NCBI GenBank assembly: GCA_052400685.1
Contig: JBQTGJ010000002.1
Strand: one strand, 5' to 3'
Source of the DNA: CAZHHH01 sp052400685
GTDB lineage: Bacteria > Bacteroidota > Bacteroidia > Bacteroidales > Marinilabiliaceae
Length of the DNA stretch: 64,000 bases
The notes beneath the pieces were generated by a model. It was given only the letters and a program-made list of their open reading frames with translations, did no database searches and was not told where the DNA came from. The position numbers and the translations under genes were made by a program. Shown here in pieces: positions 26,104 to 35,684 of the stretch (positions are counted from its first letter, which is position 1; each line of letters opens with the position of its first letter).

Positions 26104-26135
26104 AAGTGAGAATGAAATAAATCTCATTCTCACTT
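26104..26135 (-). terminator. Terminator of the CBM9-like gene
   Basis: AAGTGAGAATGA pairs perfectly with TCATTCTCACTT (12 bp, 8-nt loop), about 70 bp after the stop of the minus-strand gene. Confidence 0.75.
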
Positions 26136-26202
26136 AATCTGTTTATTTCTAATCCGCAAAACCTGTATCAGTCAGCCAGGACTAGTCATTTTTTTATAAG
26201 AA

Positions 26203-27156
26203 TTAGTATTTAGTGATTTTAGCAGCACGTTTAAATACACCATTCTCATAAGCTTTGATAATGTATATACCACTGGAAAGATCACTAACGTCAACTCTGT
26301 TAGATGAAGTTTCGATAGTTTTAACTACTTGTCCAACAATATTCATAAAAACAACTTTATCAAATGAGTTACCAATCGTTAATACATTTGAAACCGGGTT
26401 CGGATAAACATCCATTGAAATGTCTAAAATGTCATTAACGGCAGTCGCTTCGACTAATGAAATGGTACCACAGCCGTCCATATTAACATATGATTCATCA
26501 ATAGAATAATCATTAGCCCAGTTAACACGTGCTCTGGGTGCGGTTACATCTAAGTCGTTAACAGTTACATCAAAGCCAATATTTTCCGGAAGTGCTCTTA
26601 ACGATTCAAGATCCATTTCGTCTCCCTCATCATTCACAAAAACGCTCATTGGAATTTTGTATTCGATAAGATAACCATTATCGCCAACCCGACTATAACA
26701 GTAAGTAGTACCTGCAATATTGGCATCTGAAGCCTCTGTTTCAACATCGTAAGTGTCTTCACGCATAGATTCAGCAAATTGGTAGTGACCAGCACCATGC
26801 ATAGTACCAAGTCCATCAACCAATTCTTCGTTTACGTCGAAATAAACTTCGACTTTGTCAGCAGTCCAGCTATAACCACCTGATATCCATGATGGATAGT
26901 GAGAATCATCTTCAGCTACGTTAACTAAAACATAAATGTATTCGTCATCATAAGCTGCTTTCCAATAAGGCACACCCACAGTTGCTACTTCGTCCGGCAC
27001 CGTTGTTTCTATCAATACCGGATCAATGCCTTCCCAATCGGATTCGTCACCATCAATTACGATTGAAGAACTACGATATACATCTACATGCTTTTTTTGA
27101 CCAAAAACTGTAGATACCAATGCAATAGCAATTAAAAATAAGTAAACTCTTTTCAT
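26203..27156 (-). CDS. Secreted CBM9-like sugar-binding protein with T9SS sorting domain
   Basis: A 317-aa exported protein. Signal peptide MKRVYLFLIAIALVSTVFG, then a DOMON/CBM9-type domain (about 22-235) with SSIVIDGDESDWEGIDPVLIE at its start and AAYDDEYIYVLVNVAEDD, typical of carbohydrate-binding family 9. The last 75 residues (YPNPVSNVLTIGN, IVGQVVKTIE, LSSGIYIIKAYENG, AAKITKY) are a type A T9SS C-terminal sorting domain, so it is exported through the Por system and probably held at the surface. A copy of the 94-bp PUL promoter module lies upstream (27387-27480), placing it in the PUL regulon. No catalytic residues seen; binding of released oligosaccharides is inference. Confidence 0.85.
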   Translation of the reverse strand: MKRVYLFLIAIALVSTVFGQKKHVDVYRSSSIVIDGDESDWEGIDPVLIETTVPDEVATVGVPYWKAAYDDEYIYVLVNVAEDDSHYPSWISGGYSWTADKVEVYFDVNEELVDGLGTMHGAGHYQFAESMREDTYDVETEASDANIAGTTYCYSRVGDNGYLIEYKIPMSVFVNDEGDEMDLESLRALPENIGFDVTVNDLDVTAPRARVNWANDYSIDESYVNMDGCGTISLVEATAVNDILDISMDVYPNPVSNVLTIGNSFDKVVFMNIVGQVVKTIETSSNRVDVSDLSSGIYIIKAYENGVFKRAAKITKY

Positions 27157-27386
27157 AATTTAAAAATTTTGATTGGTTTATTAAATGTGAACTATTTATT
27201 GTCGTATTGATTTAATTCAAAAATCCTCGTTCAAAAAAAAATCATCATTAAGAAAACACAACGTTATTTTATTTTCCTTTTATAAATTATGAGAATGCAC
27301 TGTTTTTCCAATATGTGATGAAAGTGAAAACAGAACTTAAATCTCCATCATTTAAACTTTATATATCCCGTATTTTTTCTGTATAT

Positions 27387-27480
27387 CAAATTTAGATAAA
27401 GCAAAAAATGGTCATCTTTAATAATGTGCTTAATGCATCTACAAAATAATGCTCTGACTGAAAATGAGGACTTTACAAAG
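27387..27480 (-). promoter_or_regulatory. PUL promoter module, copy A
   Basis: TAAATTTG (-7 box, 27387-27394), 18-bp spacer, then the conserved block starting at 27413. It aligns without gaps over 94 bp with the copies at 38575, 41480 and 53791. No -33 TTTG; the block occupies that position, suggesting activator dependence. It drives the CBM9-like gene starting at 27156. Confidence 0.75.
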
Positions 27481-27507
27481 AGATATCAATGAAGATTATT
27501 GATTGTT

Positions 27508-27596
27508 TTTTAAGAAATTTCTGATATGCAACCAGGCCTACTCGAATTTGCTTTTTTAAAACAGTACTAAAACAATTCAAATTATTGAAGTCCAGG
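27508..27596 (-). pseudogene. C-terminal relic of an AraC-family regulator
   Basis: The minus strand reads DFNNLNCFSTVLKKQ, then IRVGLVAYQKFLKKQ, matching the last 30 residues of the intact regulator at 54496-55839 (GYNNPNYFSTVFKKQTG...AYQESFKKN). The frame is open but the rest of the gene is gone; the IS256 relic abuts it. It indicates that this locus once carried a second copy of the PUL regulator. Confidence 0.75.
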
Positions 27597-27603
27597 TTTT
27601 AAA

Positions 27604-28422
27604 GACTGTACTCTCAACTCATACCTTAATTTGGTAGAATTATAAATTAGCAGATTGTGACAAGAAAGAAGAAACCCAAGAGTACAAAGCAATGCGAGAC
27701 CTGGCATTGGGACAATTAAAAAGCGGCGGTATAAGGACATTCTGATTGACGGCAGGCTTTTCTGATATTATACATAGCATTTAGCCGGAAGCTGAAATTC
27801 AAAAGTACATCAATCATTAGATACGCAATACCCTGAAATATACGCCATCTAACCATCAAAAAACCGATATAAAAGATCAGAAATAGGGTACCCGACTCCA
27901 AAAAGTTCAAGGCTGAGACAGAGAAATATGGGATAAAAACACCCCGTAATGCAGCGTTCATGGTACGAAAACCGTGATGAGTTATCAAATCACCTCAGAT
28001 ATGATGAGCCGATCAGGAAGTTAACTTACACCCCACTAATGCCACTGAAGGCTTCCATGGCCAGGTGCGTAAAGTGACCAAAACTAAAGAGGCTTTCACC
28101 AGCGGTATGGCACTTTTGAAACCGATGAAAACATCCCAAAAAAGAAATGGACTCAGCCCCGGCTCAATTGGGCGTTGACAGTCCAGCAATGGTGAATTTT
28201 GGTTGAAGGACGCTTTAAACTAGAATTACAAGCACCAATGACCGAAAGCTAAGATAAGTAGCTCTCAGGGCCCGTCAAGGGTAAATAAACGGCCTCTTGC
28301 CCCTATCCCCATGACAGAACCTGATTGCCACCTGAATAAGCTGTTAGAAATCCCTCCAAAGAAAAAAACAACTTATTTTGAAAACCTGATAAAAACCACC
28401 GGACAGAGTTCAGATAACACTC
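27604..28422 (+). mobile_element. Deleted and decayed IS256-family insertion sequence, copy 1
   Basis: Left end GACTGTACTCTCAACTC and right end CAGATAACACTC correspond to the ends of copy 2 at 53913-54492. Full IS256 elements are about 1.3 kb; this one is 819 bp because the first part of the transposase is missing. The right end stops 10 bp before the stop codon of the GH105 gene. Confidence 0.7.
27720..28242 (+). pseudogene. IS256-family transposase, C-terminal half, frameshifted
   Basis: Across three plus-strand frames the sequence reads PEAEIQKYINH*IRNTLKY, then KFKAETEKYGIKTPRN / SWYENRDELSNHLRYDEPI, then TNATEGFHGQVRKVTKTKEA, and KKKWTQPRLNWALTVQQW, then EGRFKLEL. These are the successive blocks of the mutator/IS256 transposase C-terminus in the right order. 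At least three frameshifts and several stops (for example inside INH*IRN) make it inactive. Confidence 0.85.
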
Positions 28423-28431
28423 CCGAATGCT

Positions 28432-29544
28432 TTATTCACCTCCATACAATTTATAGACCTCTGAGCCAGCACTTAAAAATGCTCCGGTACCGTAAACCTC
28501 TGTTTTATCGGGCCAGGCATTACCTGGAGCCGCTCCGATTGGTTGCACATAACCTAGCATACCATCTTTTGTAATATAACTCACTAAAGCATTCCAGGCT
28601 TTTTCAACATGTGGCTGATACGTTTCAGCATCCAAGAGACCATGATTTATCCCCCATGCCAAGCCAAAAGTAAAAAACGCAGTTCCGCTGGTTTCAGGTG
28701 TTGGATATTTATCCTGCCCTAATAAACTCATTGCCCAATGCCCCTCCGGAGTTTGGATCTTAATCAATTTTTCAGCCATTCTTAAATAGATGGCTTTAAA
28801 ATATTCATACTCTTTGGAGCCGGGTTCATATTCTTCCATTAACAAGGTTAAACCGCCAAACACCCAACCATTTCCACGTGACCAGAAAATTTTCTTTCCA
28901 TCATCTAATTTTCCAATATAGCTGTTATCCCGATAAAACAAATCTTCATCTTCGTCAAATAGATGAGTTATGGTAGCTTCATATTCTTTCATCATGAAAG
29001 CAGAATACTTTTCATCTCCGGTAACATTGGATAATTTTGCCCAAACAGGTGGCGACATAAACAGCGCATCACACCAGGTCCAACGCTCCAAATGCTTATA
29101 GTTGTCAAGCGTAATTGGCTGTTTACTTGGGTGTGCGATAATATAATCGAAAGACTTCCTGGTCTCTGCTATCATTTTCTCATCTCCGTATTTCCGATAC
29201 AATTCAATGTACATCTGTCCAATGATATGATCGTCGGCATGATATCTACGAGAGTGCAATTTCCAATTTTGTTCCTTTCCTATTTTCTTCAACCATCTCC
29301 AGTATTTATTGCTATTGGCAATCTCAGCATACTTTACCATTCCTACATACAAAGCACCATTTGTCCAATCAGCAATATGATGCGGATCTTTTCTATCGCT
29401 ATAAGTATCTCTAAAATGAGCAATTTGCCATTCGGCAACTCTTTTCATTTCTTTCTTTACTTCCTTTGGTTTTATTTCCTGTGCTTGCGAGAAGGTTGCT
29501 ATGGCAAACACAATAGCGAACATAAAAATGTTGGGTGTTTTCAT
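28432..29544 (-). CDS. GH105 unsaturated uronyl hydrolase
   Basis: Removes the terminal 4,5-unsaturated uronic acid that polysaccharide lyases leave on oligosaccharides. The 370-aa protein has a signal peptide (MKTPNIFMFAIVFAIATFSQA) and the alpha/alpha-barrel of GH88/GH105 (YteR/YesR-like): IADWTNGALYVGMVKYAE with the general-acid Asp, RYHADDHIIGQMYIELY, WTWCDALFMSPPVWAKL, FWSRGNGWVFGGL and PETSGTAFFTFGLAWG. GH105 is favoured over GH88 by the RGNGW and SGTAFF motifs. Exported, so probably periplasmic. It is the last gene of the visible PUL and pairs functionally with the two lyase-like genes at 44-48 kb. Substrate (glucuronyl or galacturonyl) is not readable. Confidence 0.9.
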   Translation of the reverse strand: MKTPNIFMFAIVFAIATFSQAQEIKPKEVKKEMKRVAEWQIAHFRDTYSDRKDPHHIADWTNGALYVGMVKYAEIANSNKYWRWLKKIGKEQNWKLHSRRYHADDHIIGQMYIELYRKYGDEKMIAETRKSFDYIIAHPSKQPITLDNYKHLERWTWCDALFMSPPVWAKLSNVTGDEKYSAFMMKEYEATITHLFDEDEDLFYRDNSYIGKLDDGKKIFWSRGNGWVFGGLTLLMEEYEPGSKEYEYFKAIYLRMAEKLIKIQTPEGHWAMSLLGQDKYPTPETSGTAFFTFGLAWGINHGLLDAETYQPHVEKAWNALVSYITKDGMLGYVQPIGAAPGNAWPDKTEVYGTGAFLSAGSEVYKLYGGE

Positions 29545-29593
29545 TCTCTCCGAATTAGTTAGTATTTATGGATATGTACAAAAAACAATCAAT

Positions 29594-29640
29594 GTTTGTC
29601 TATAAAGTCAACTACTGCGTTACGTTTGTATTCGACGTTT
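29594..29640. repeat. GTCTATAAAGTC element fragment
   Basis: TTTGTCTATAAAGTCAACTA then CTGCGTTACG is the end of the repeat family found at 35061; the other end is missing. Confidence 0.4.
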
Positions 29641-29776
29641 TCTTATCAAAAACCCCAAAACGTGGTGTTTTCTTGCAGACACTAAATACATTAAATTTCA
29701 CCTTTTGCATAGCTGCCAATAATACGACTTTAACTTTTATAAAAAAAGACGGTTCAATTTTCCTGCAACTGCTTAT

Positions 29777-32700
29777 TCATCTTTCAGGACAAATAGTAAA
29801 GCTAAAATTATAGACCCGGTCGGGAAAATACAGATACGGATCATGCGGCTTTGCTCCCCAGCTATTATCGCCTCCAACCCCCATCATTTTGTGATCAAGA
29901 TGGAGTTCCACAAAATCTTTTTCAATAATGTCAGAGGGCGTCCGGGAAAGCTTTTCCTCTCCAGGGTCAAAATCAGAAGTACTGTTGTGTAAAGCATTAA
30001 ACTCAAGCGTTTCATGATTCGCCACAAACCTTAAACCCAAGCCTGTATGATTTGTTAACGACAACCAACGTACATCCGTTTTATGGCCATTTTCCTGAGG
30101 TCTGCTGTACGCAAAATATTGATCCGCTACCTTAGATGTATAAATTCCAACAAAAGCAGCTGTATTCCTGTCAATATAATTTTCCCATGGTCCACGACCA
30201 TAATAATTTAAGTTGTCAAATACCTTTGGGAGCCTTAATGTTAATCCTATTCTTGGAATCTCCGGCAGTTCTTCCTGCCTGGCTTCAAAATTATAATCAA
30301 CAACAATCTGTCCGTTACCTTTAATTGTATAGTCAATGGTTACCATTCCTTGTACGTCCGGAATCTTATATTCCGTCTCGACAACAATTTCTGATTTTGA
30401 GATGCGTTTTGTCTGAATGCTTTGAAGGACTGCGTTACCAGCAGCTTGTTTCCACACAGCGGCACGCTTTTGTAATTCGTTTCCAAAATCGTTATCGGTT
30501 GGAGCCCTCCAAAAATCAATAACCATAGGCTCTTTGATTAATTCAAAACCATTAAGAATATAGGAAGACAATGACCCGGATTTTTTAGAAAAATACGTTG
30601 TAAAATCTAAACCAATAATTGTATAGCCATTTATGTCATCCTTTAATTCAATTGGTTCTGTAGATCGCTCCGTTTGCACTATAAAATCAGCATCACCAAA
30701 GCTCAGCTGTTCTGAAGCAACGACATGCCCGATAGGTATTATTGGGTTTTGAGTATTTTGCAGCGCATAAAAGTTAAGAAAGTACTCATTACCCTCATCC
30801 AACAAAGGCATTTCTATCACAAATTCCTTTTCGGATTGAGGTGCCACCCCCAGTGGCTTAAAAGTCCCTGATTTTTCAGGAATACCATTGACAATCAGAT
30901 CCCATTTAATGAGATAATCATCTAAATTCTTAAAAAAGAAATCGTTTTTAACACTAATCTTCCCCTTGGCAATATCTACAGACTTAAACGCTATATTCTG
31001 ATAAACCTTTTTGATTTCAAATAACCCAGGATGAGGAGTCCGATCAGGATTTACGACCCCATTCATACAGAAATTACCATCGTTATGAACTCCATCGGGT
31101 TCAAAATGCCCGCCATAGGCCCAATATTTGTTCCCTGCAGAATCATATTGCACAATGCCCTGATCCATCCAGTCCCAAATAAAACCGCCCTGAAGCTGTG
31201 GATGAGAATAAATTAAATCCCAGTATTCTTTAAAGTTGCCAGAGCTATTACCCATTGCATGCGCATACTCACACCAAATAAAGGGACGCGTACTATCGGT
31301 TCCTATCCAACTATTTTTTACCCAATTAATGCCAGCATACATATCCCCAATAATATCTGTATGTCTCTCAGTGATATCGGTTAATTTTTCTGCACGTTCA
31401 TAATGCACCGGACGACTATCATCCATTTTGTGAATCGCCTTATAACCAGCCAAAAAGTTTGGACCGGTTCCGGCTTCATTTCCCATGCTCCAGACAATGA
31501 TGGATGGATGGTTTTTATCTCTCGCAACCATGTTGACCATACGCTCAACATGTGCCTCTTTCCATTCAGGTTTATTCGCCAATGTATTCTCCGGTTCGTA
31601 CCCCATTCCATGTGATTCAACATTTGCTTCATCATAGACATAAAGGCCATATTCATCACATAAGCTATACCAGAGTGGATCATTAGGATAGTGAGATGTT
31701 CTGACCGCATTGATGTTAAACTGCTTCATTGTTTTAATATCGTCCAACATATTCTGCTTGTTGACTACATGTCCATAAATTTCATCATGTTCATGACGAT
31801 TAACACCCTTCAAAAGGATGGGTTGACCATTCACTAATAACTGTCCATTTTTAATCTCAGAGGTTCTAAATCCAATTTTGGTCGAGGTCGCTTCTATTAG
31901 TTCACCCTTTTTATCACTAAGAACTAACACCAATTTATATAAATTTGGTACTTCAGCCGACCATTTTTTCACCTTGGGAATTGTATTTTTGAAAGTAATC
32001 AAATGCGTATTTTCTTTGATACTAAAATGCGCTTGATCACTTAATATTTCATTCCCCGCTTTATCTAAAATTTTATATTCTACACCATAGTTTTTGATGC
32101 TTTTCTTTGCAGTATTTACTACTTCTACGTCCAAAGAAAAGACGCCGTCCTGATAATTTTCGCTGAGCGATGCTTTTGCAAAAAAGTCGCGGATATGTGT
32201 TTTAGAACGAGCATATAGCATCACATCACGCTGTATGCCAGACAATCGCCAAAAGTCCTGATCTTCCAGGTAACTCCCGTCTGTGAACTTAAATACCTGA
32301 AGTGCAAGTTTATTTGTACCCGACTTTAAATAAGGCGTTATATTAAACTCAGCCGGTAATTTTGAATCCTGATTATACCCGACTTTCGCTCCATTTACCC
32401 AAATATAAAACCCTGATTTTACGGCCCCTAATTGGATATACACTTCTTTACCCTCCCATTTTTCAGGCAGGACGAAATGCGTAATATAAGAACCAACAGC
32501 ATTTTGCGATTCATTTATTAGTGGCGGATTTTTATCGAAAGGAAATTCAATATTGGTATAATGCGGGTATCCATAACCATACATTTCCCAATTTCCCGGT
32601 ACCGGAATTTCATCCCAACTGCTGGCATCATATCCTAATTTATAAAAGTCATCATTCTTTTCGGCCAATGTTGGGGCATACTGAAACTTCCATTTACCAT

Positions 32701-32896
32701 TCAGGTTTTTGATAAAAGCTTCGTTTGAAAGGTCGTTACTTAGTGCATTTTCAATAGAAGAAAAAGGATAAAATGATGCGTGGGCTTTTTCTCTATTTAT
32801 TTGAAATACCTCAGGATTTTCCCAGTCGTTTTGAGAATAAACACTATGAGTATGAAATAGTATAAGAATAAAGATGGTGTAGCTTAATAATTTCAT
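29777..32896 (-). CDS. GH2 beta-galactosidase-like glycoside hydrolase (LacZ type)
   Basis: A 1039-aa exported enzyme with the full five-domain LacZ layout: signal peptide (1-21), jelly-roll sugar-binding domain (about 60-230), Ig-like domain, TIM barrel (about 345-630), and C-terminal beta-gal small chain. The acid/base Glu474 is in WSMGNEAGTG and the nucleophile Glu543 in WCEYAHAMGN; GVNRHEHDEIYGH is the LacZ-type substrate loop. Expected to remove beta-galactosyl (or related) groups from oligosaccharides in the periplasm. It lies between GH105 and an esterase in the PUL. Linkage and aglycone are not predictable from sequence. Confidence 0.92.
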   Translation of the reverse strand: MKLLSYTIFILILFHTHSVYSQNDWENPEVFQINREKAHASFYPFSSIENALSNDLSNEAFIKNLNGKWKFQYAPTLAEKNDDFYKLGYDASSWDEIPVPGNWEMYGYGYPHYTNIEFPFDKNPPLINESQNAVGSYITHFVLPEKWEGKEVYIQLGAVKSGFYIWVNGAKVGYNQDSKLPAEFNITPYLKSGTNKLALQVFKFTDGSYLEDQDFWRLSGIQRDVMLYARSKTHIRDFFAKASLSENYQDGVFSLDVEVVNTAKKSIKNYGVEYKILDKAGNEILSDQAHFSIKENTHLITFKNTIPKVKKWSAEVPNLYKLVLVLSDKKGELIEATSTKIGFRTSEIKNGQLLVNGQPILLKGVNRHEHDEIYGHVVNKQNMLDDIKTMKQFNINAVRTSHYPNDPLWYSLCDEYGLYVYDEANVESHGMGYEPENTLANKPEWKEAHVERMVNMVARDKNHPSIIVWSMGNEAGTGPNFLAGYKAIHKMDDSRPVHYERAEKLTDITERHTDIIGDMYAGINWVKNSWIGTDSTRPFIWCEYAHAMGNSSGNFKEYWDLIYSHPQLQGGFIWDWMDQGIVQYDSAGNKYWAYGGHFEPDGVHNDGNFCMNGVVNPDRTPHPGLFEIKKVYQNIAFKSVDIAKGKISVKNDFFFKNLDDYLIKWDLIVNGIPEKSGTFKPLGVAPQSEKEFVIEMPLLDEGNEYFLNFYALQNTQNPIIPIGHVVASEQLSFGDADFIVQTERSTEPIELKDDINGYTIIGLDFTTYFSKKSGSLSSYILNGFELIKEPMVIDFWRAPTDNDFGNELQKRAAVWKQAAGNAVLQSIQTKRISKSEIVVETEYKIPDVQGMVTIDYTIKGNGQIVVDYNFEARQEELPEIPRIGLTLRLPKVFDNLNYYGRGPWENYIDRNTAAFVGIYTSKVADQYFAYSRPQENGHKTDVRWLSLTNHTGLGLRFVANHETLEFNALHNSTSDFDPGEEKLSRTPSDIIEKDFVELHLDHKMMGVGGDNSWGAKPHDPYLYFPDRVYNFSFTICPER

Positions 32897-33088
32897 GGTG
32901 TTTTTTTTATGATTAATTCCTGTTTATTTTTTGCTCACATATAACAGTAACCGATTTCGGACTTCATTCCTATCAAGTTACAAGAATAACATAAGCGGGC
33001 TGCAACCATTTAATTTACGACTGTATCGTCCATTGTTTTTAGACAATATTTTAGAACGTATTGTCCTATTTCCACTAATCTTTTCCAA

Positions 33089-33988
33089 TTATAAATCACA
33101 TATAGTTCGATTAGTTTGTCTTATGCCATTAATGCTAACGACGTCGTGATACAAAAAGTCAATAATTTCATCGAAACTCCTGGACATGGGCAAACCTGCC
33201 CAGCTGTGGGATCCACCACAAACTGAATAAAAATAATATGAAGCACCTAAGCCTTTTAAACGCTCAGCAATTGGCTTTGAGCCATATAGCATTAGATGGC
33301 CTTTATCATTTGAATTGCAATAATGGTGAGGAGCAATGTCATAAGGCAACAATTTATCGCCTGTACCGTGAAAAAGTTGTGTAGGAATAGCCGTGTCACA
33401 GTTTATTTTATCTAATGTAGTTACTGCGCCTGCCATGCTGATTACACCTGCATATTTAAAACCGGATGGTAAAATTTCATTCTCATAAACATATACCATA
33501 TTTAATACCGTTTCAGCACCTGCACTTGACCCGGCAAGGATGACTTTATTTTTGTCGATGTGGAATTCTTTAGCATCATCAAGAATATATTTAATTGCCA
33601 GACTAACATCGTACGAAGCCGAATCAATAGCTGCCAATTTTTGATCAGCGTCAACATCGCAACCAAAACCAATCCCCTTCATCGTTAGCCTGTATGAAAC
33701 TGATGCAACAGCATATCCTCTTTGAGCCAGTTTTGTCGCAAAATTCACAAATCCTTTATCATCTCTTATACCACCTGAAAATCCACCCCCATGTACATAA
33801 ACCAATAAGGGCATCTGCTCCTGATTATTTTCAGCTACATAATAATCGAATTGCAATGTTTCATTTGTACAAGTGCAGTAGCTGTAAGTGGTTTTATTAA
33901 CTTCAGAGAAGACACTGTCTTTATACAGTGTTTGAGCAAATAAAACGTTTGCTGATATAATAAATATGATTGTCGCTAAATATTTCAT
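33089..33988 (-). CDS. Secreted alpha/beta-hydrolase esterase
   Basis: A 299-aa exported esterase. Signal peptide MKYLATIIFIISANVLFA, then the carboxylesterase/BD-FAE fold: oxyanion motif HGGG at 66-69, nucleophile elbow GSSAG at 153-157 (Ser155), and a late His in VCGGSHSWAG. The fold and HGGG motif resemble the esterases that remove acetyl or acyl groups from plant and algal glycans. A six-Cys content (CTC, CDVD, NCD, HYCN, CGG) suggests disulphides. It is followed downstream by the LacZ-like GH2. A deacetylase role in the PUL is inference. Confidence 0.82.
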   Translation of the reverse strand: MKYLATIIFIISANVLFAQTLYKDSVFSEVNKTTYSYCTCTNETLQFDYYVAENNQEQMPLLVYVHGGGFSGGIRDDKGFVNFATKLAQRGYAVASVSYRLTMKGIGFGCDVDADQKLAAIDSASYDVSLAIKYILDDAKEFHIDKNKVILAGSSAGAETVLNMVYVYENEILPSGFKYAGVISMAGAVTTLDKINCDTAIPTQLFHGTGDKLLPYDIAPHHYCNSNDKGHLMLYGSKPIAERLKGLGASYYFYSVCGGSHSWAGLPMSRSFDEIIDFLYHDVVSINGIRQTNRTICDL

Positions 33989-34133
33989 CGTAATTATGTT
34001 ATTGTCAGAATTTATTAAAATTGGCCCATTATGCCCGCATTTTAATAGTTGCTACAAACGGGTTTAAAAACTTCAAAACCATAAACAAATAGTAAATGAT
34101 TTTTTAATCGTTATTTGTTATTACCGGTTAAGA

Positions 34134-34973
34134 TTATTCTTCATCCACCTGATATCCCATGAGTGAAAGCATTTGTATGGCATATCGTCTACCCAACTTC
34201 CGATACCCTTCTGAATTAAAATGCGCTCTATCCTTGGCAGCACAGCCCTCCGATGATATAACATGTGCAGTTGGGATAGTATCAGGAAGCAGGTTAATGA
34301 TCGAATTCATTGATGAACAACAATTTCCCTCAGCAGACAGTAATTCTCCCACAAGAAGAGGCGTACAATTAACATCCAATGAAAGGTCAGTCAACATATC
34401 ATTGTAAATTTTTTTCACAAATGACAGCCATTCAGTTTGGCCTGTATTGGTTTCACCCTGGTGCAAAAGAATACCTTTAATGACACCGTCTTGCTGAGCT
34501 GCCTGAGCAAGGTTTATAAGATATTGGTAAGGATTTCGGCCATAATCCGCCACTTTTTTACTAAACCATTCTTTATTTTCTTTGGAGTCATAGTCCTGAT
34601 AGAGATCCTTATCAAATAACCTGATATCGCATCCGCCAACAGCAACACTAATAATCCCGACCTTAATGCTGTCCGGAAGATTGGCCACCATGGTTCTGCC
34701 AAAATAGTCAGCAGGTGAAAGCCCTGAGGAGGTTAAGCATAAAGGCGGAACCGCTGTCTGCCATATAGCCTTTGATTCTCCTGTACTTAAACTATCAAGA
34801 GCCTTCGATACGAGGAAACGACTATCAACGACACTATCTTGTTTCTCAATTGTTCCCTGCCCCTCCATATTCGATTGGCCAAAACAAAGGTAAATGTGGA
34901 AATTACTATCTTGAGAATATATGTTTGTCGCTAAAAAAATTGCAAGCAGGACAAATAAAAATTTGCTTTTCAT
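34134..34973 (-). CDS. CE6/SASA-family acetylesterase
   Basis: A 279-aa exported esterase (signal peptide MKSKFLFVLLAIFLATNIYS). It has the sialate O-acetylesterase/CE6 signature: CFGQSNMEGQG with nucleophile Ser34, IISVAVGGCDIRLF, GILLHQGETNTGQTEW and the C-terminal DRAHFNSEGYRKLG with Asp248/His251. CE6 members include acetyl-xylan esterases. With the neighbouring alpha/beta esterase it suggests that the target glycan is O-acetylated. It is in the minus-strand run of PUL genes, 145 bp before the next esterase. Confidence 0.87.
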   Translation of the reverse strand: MKSKFLFVLLAIFLATNIYSQDSNFHIYLCFGQSNMEGQGTIEKQDSVVDSRFLVSKALDSLSTGESKAIWQTAVPPLCLTSSGLSPADYFGRTMVANLPDSIKVGIISVAVGGCDIRLFDKDLYQDYDSKENKEWFSKKVADYGRNPYQYLINLAQAAQQDGVIKGILLHQGETNTGQTEWLSFVKKIYNDMLTDLSLDVNCTPLLVGELLSAEGNCCSSMNSIINLLPDTIPTAHVISSEGCAAKDRAHFNSEGYRKLGRRYAIQMLSLMGYQVDEE

Positions 34974-35060
34974 CGTATATCAATTTTATGATTGTTAGTA
35001 AACTCATACTTTTTAAGTAGCTCGTAATATGAACCCAAGGACAAAGCTTGTGAAACCTCT

Positions 35061-35541
35061 ATTTTGTGTTTGTCTATAAAGTCAACTACTTCGTTATGCT
35101 TGTCATAAAAACAGTCATTTACGAAAAGTAAACTGACTTCGTCTTCTTCCTCCTTGTAAAGCATAATCAAAGCATTTATGAGATAAATCCACAATAACAG
35201 CTTTGCTTCTGCCTTTACTTCGTTCGTCAGTCCCTTGATTTTTATGACGTCGCGAGCCTCGTATTTGAACTTTATAGCTCAAACTCCCGACTTTATGGAC
35301 AGGCACTATTTTGTGTTTGTCTATAAAGTCAACTACTTCGTTATGCTTGTCATAAAAACAGTCATTTACGAAAAGTAAACTGACTTCGTCTTCTTCCTCC
35401 TTGTAAAGCATAATCAAAGCATTTATGAGATAAATCCACAATAACAGCTTTGCTTCTGCCTTTACTTCGTTCGTCGGTCCCTTGATTTTTATGACGTCGC
35501 GAGCCTCGTATTTGAACTTTATGGACAGGCACTATTTACAG
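35061..35541. repeat. 247-bp tandem duplication of a long GTCTATAAAGTC-family element
   Basis: Copy 1 begins at 35061 (ATTTTGTGTTTGTCTATAAA) and copy 2 at 35308, period 247 bp. The copies are nearly identical; copy 2 ends early through a roughly 20-bp deletion near 35522, and CGTCAGTCCC in copy 1 is CGTCGGTCCC in copy 2. On the minus strand each copy is open (KEEEDEVSLLFVNDCF), which explains two near-identical small reading frames that I do not regard as genes. Confidence 0.85.
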
Positions 35542-35684
35542 TTATAGTTTTACTTTAACACCTGTAACCCATTATTATTTTGATAACCGCATAAGTAAAT
35601 GCAAAGACCTACTTCTAAACAGTTGTTCACCATACATTGCAGGCTTTTATAGTAACAATAAAAGCTATAAAGGAATAGGATATT

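Noticed and set aside
27716..27988. Minus-strand 90-aa frame
   Set aside because: The opposite strand is clearly a decayed IS256 transposase; the frame is its antisense shadow.
28311..28574. Plus-strand 87-aa frame
   Set aside because: It joins the end of the IS256 relic to the antisense of the GH105 3' end and has no gene character.
32897..33088. Small plus-strand gene between the LacZ-like GH2 and the esterase
   Set aside because: The frame overlaps the esterase 3' end in antisense and shows no codon bias or start signal.
34970..35441. Two near-identical small minus-strand genes (74 and 108 aa)
   Set aside because: They are the two copies of the tandem repeat element read in one frame; both include the inverted-repeat ends as codons.
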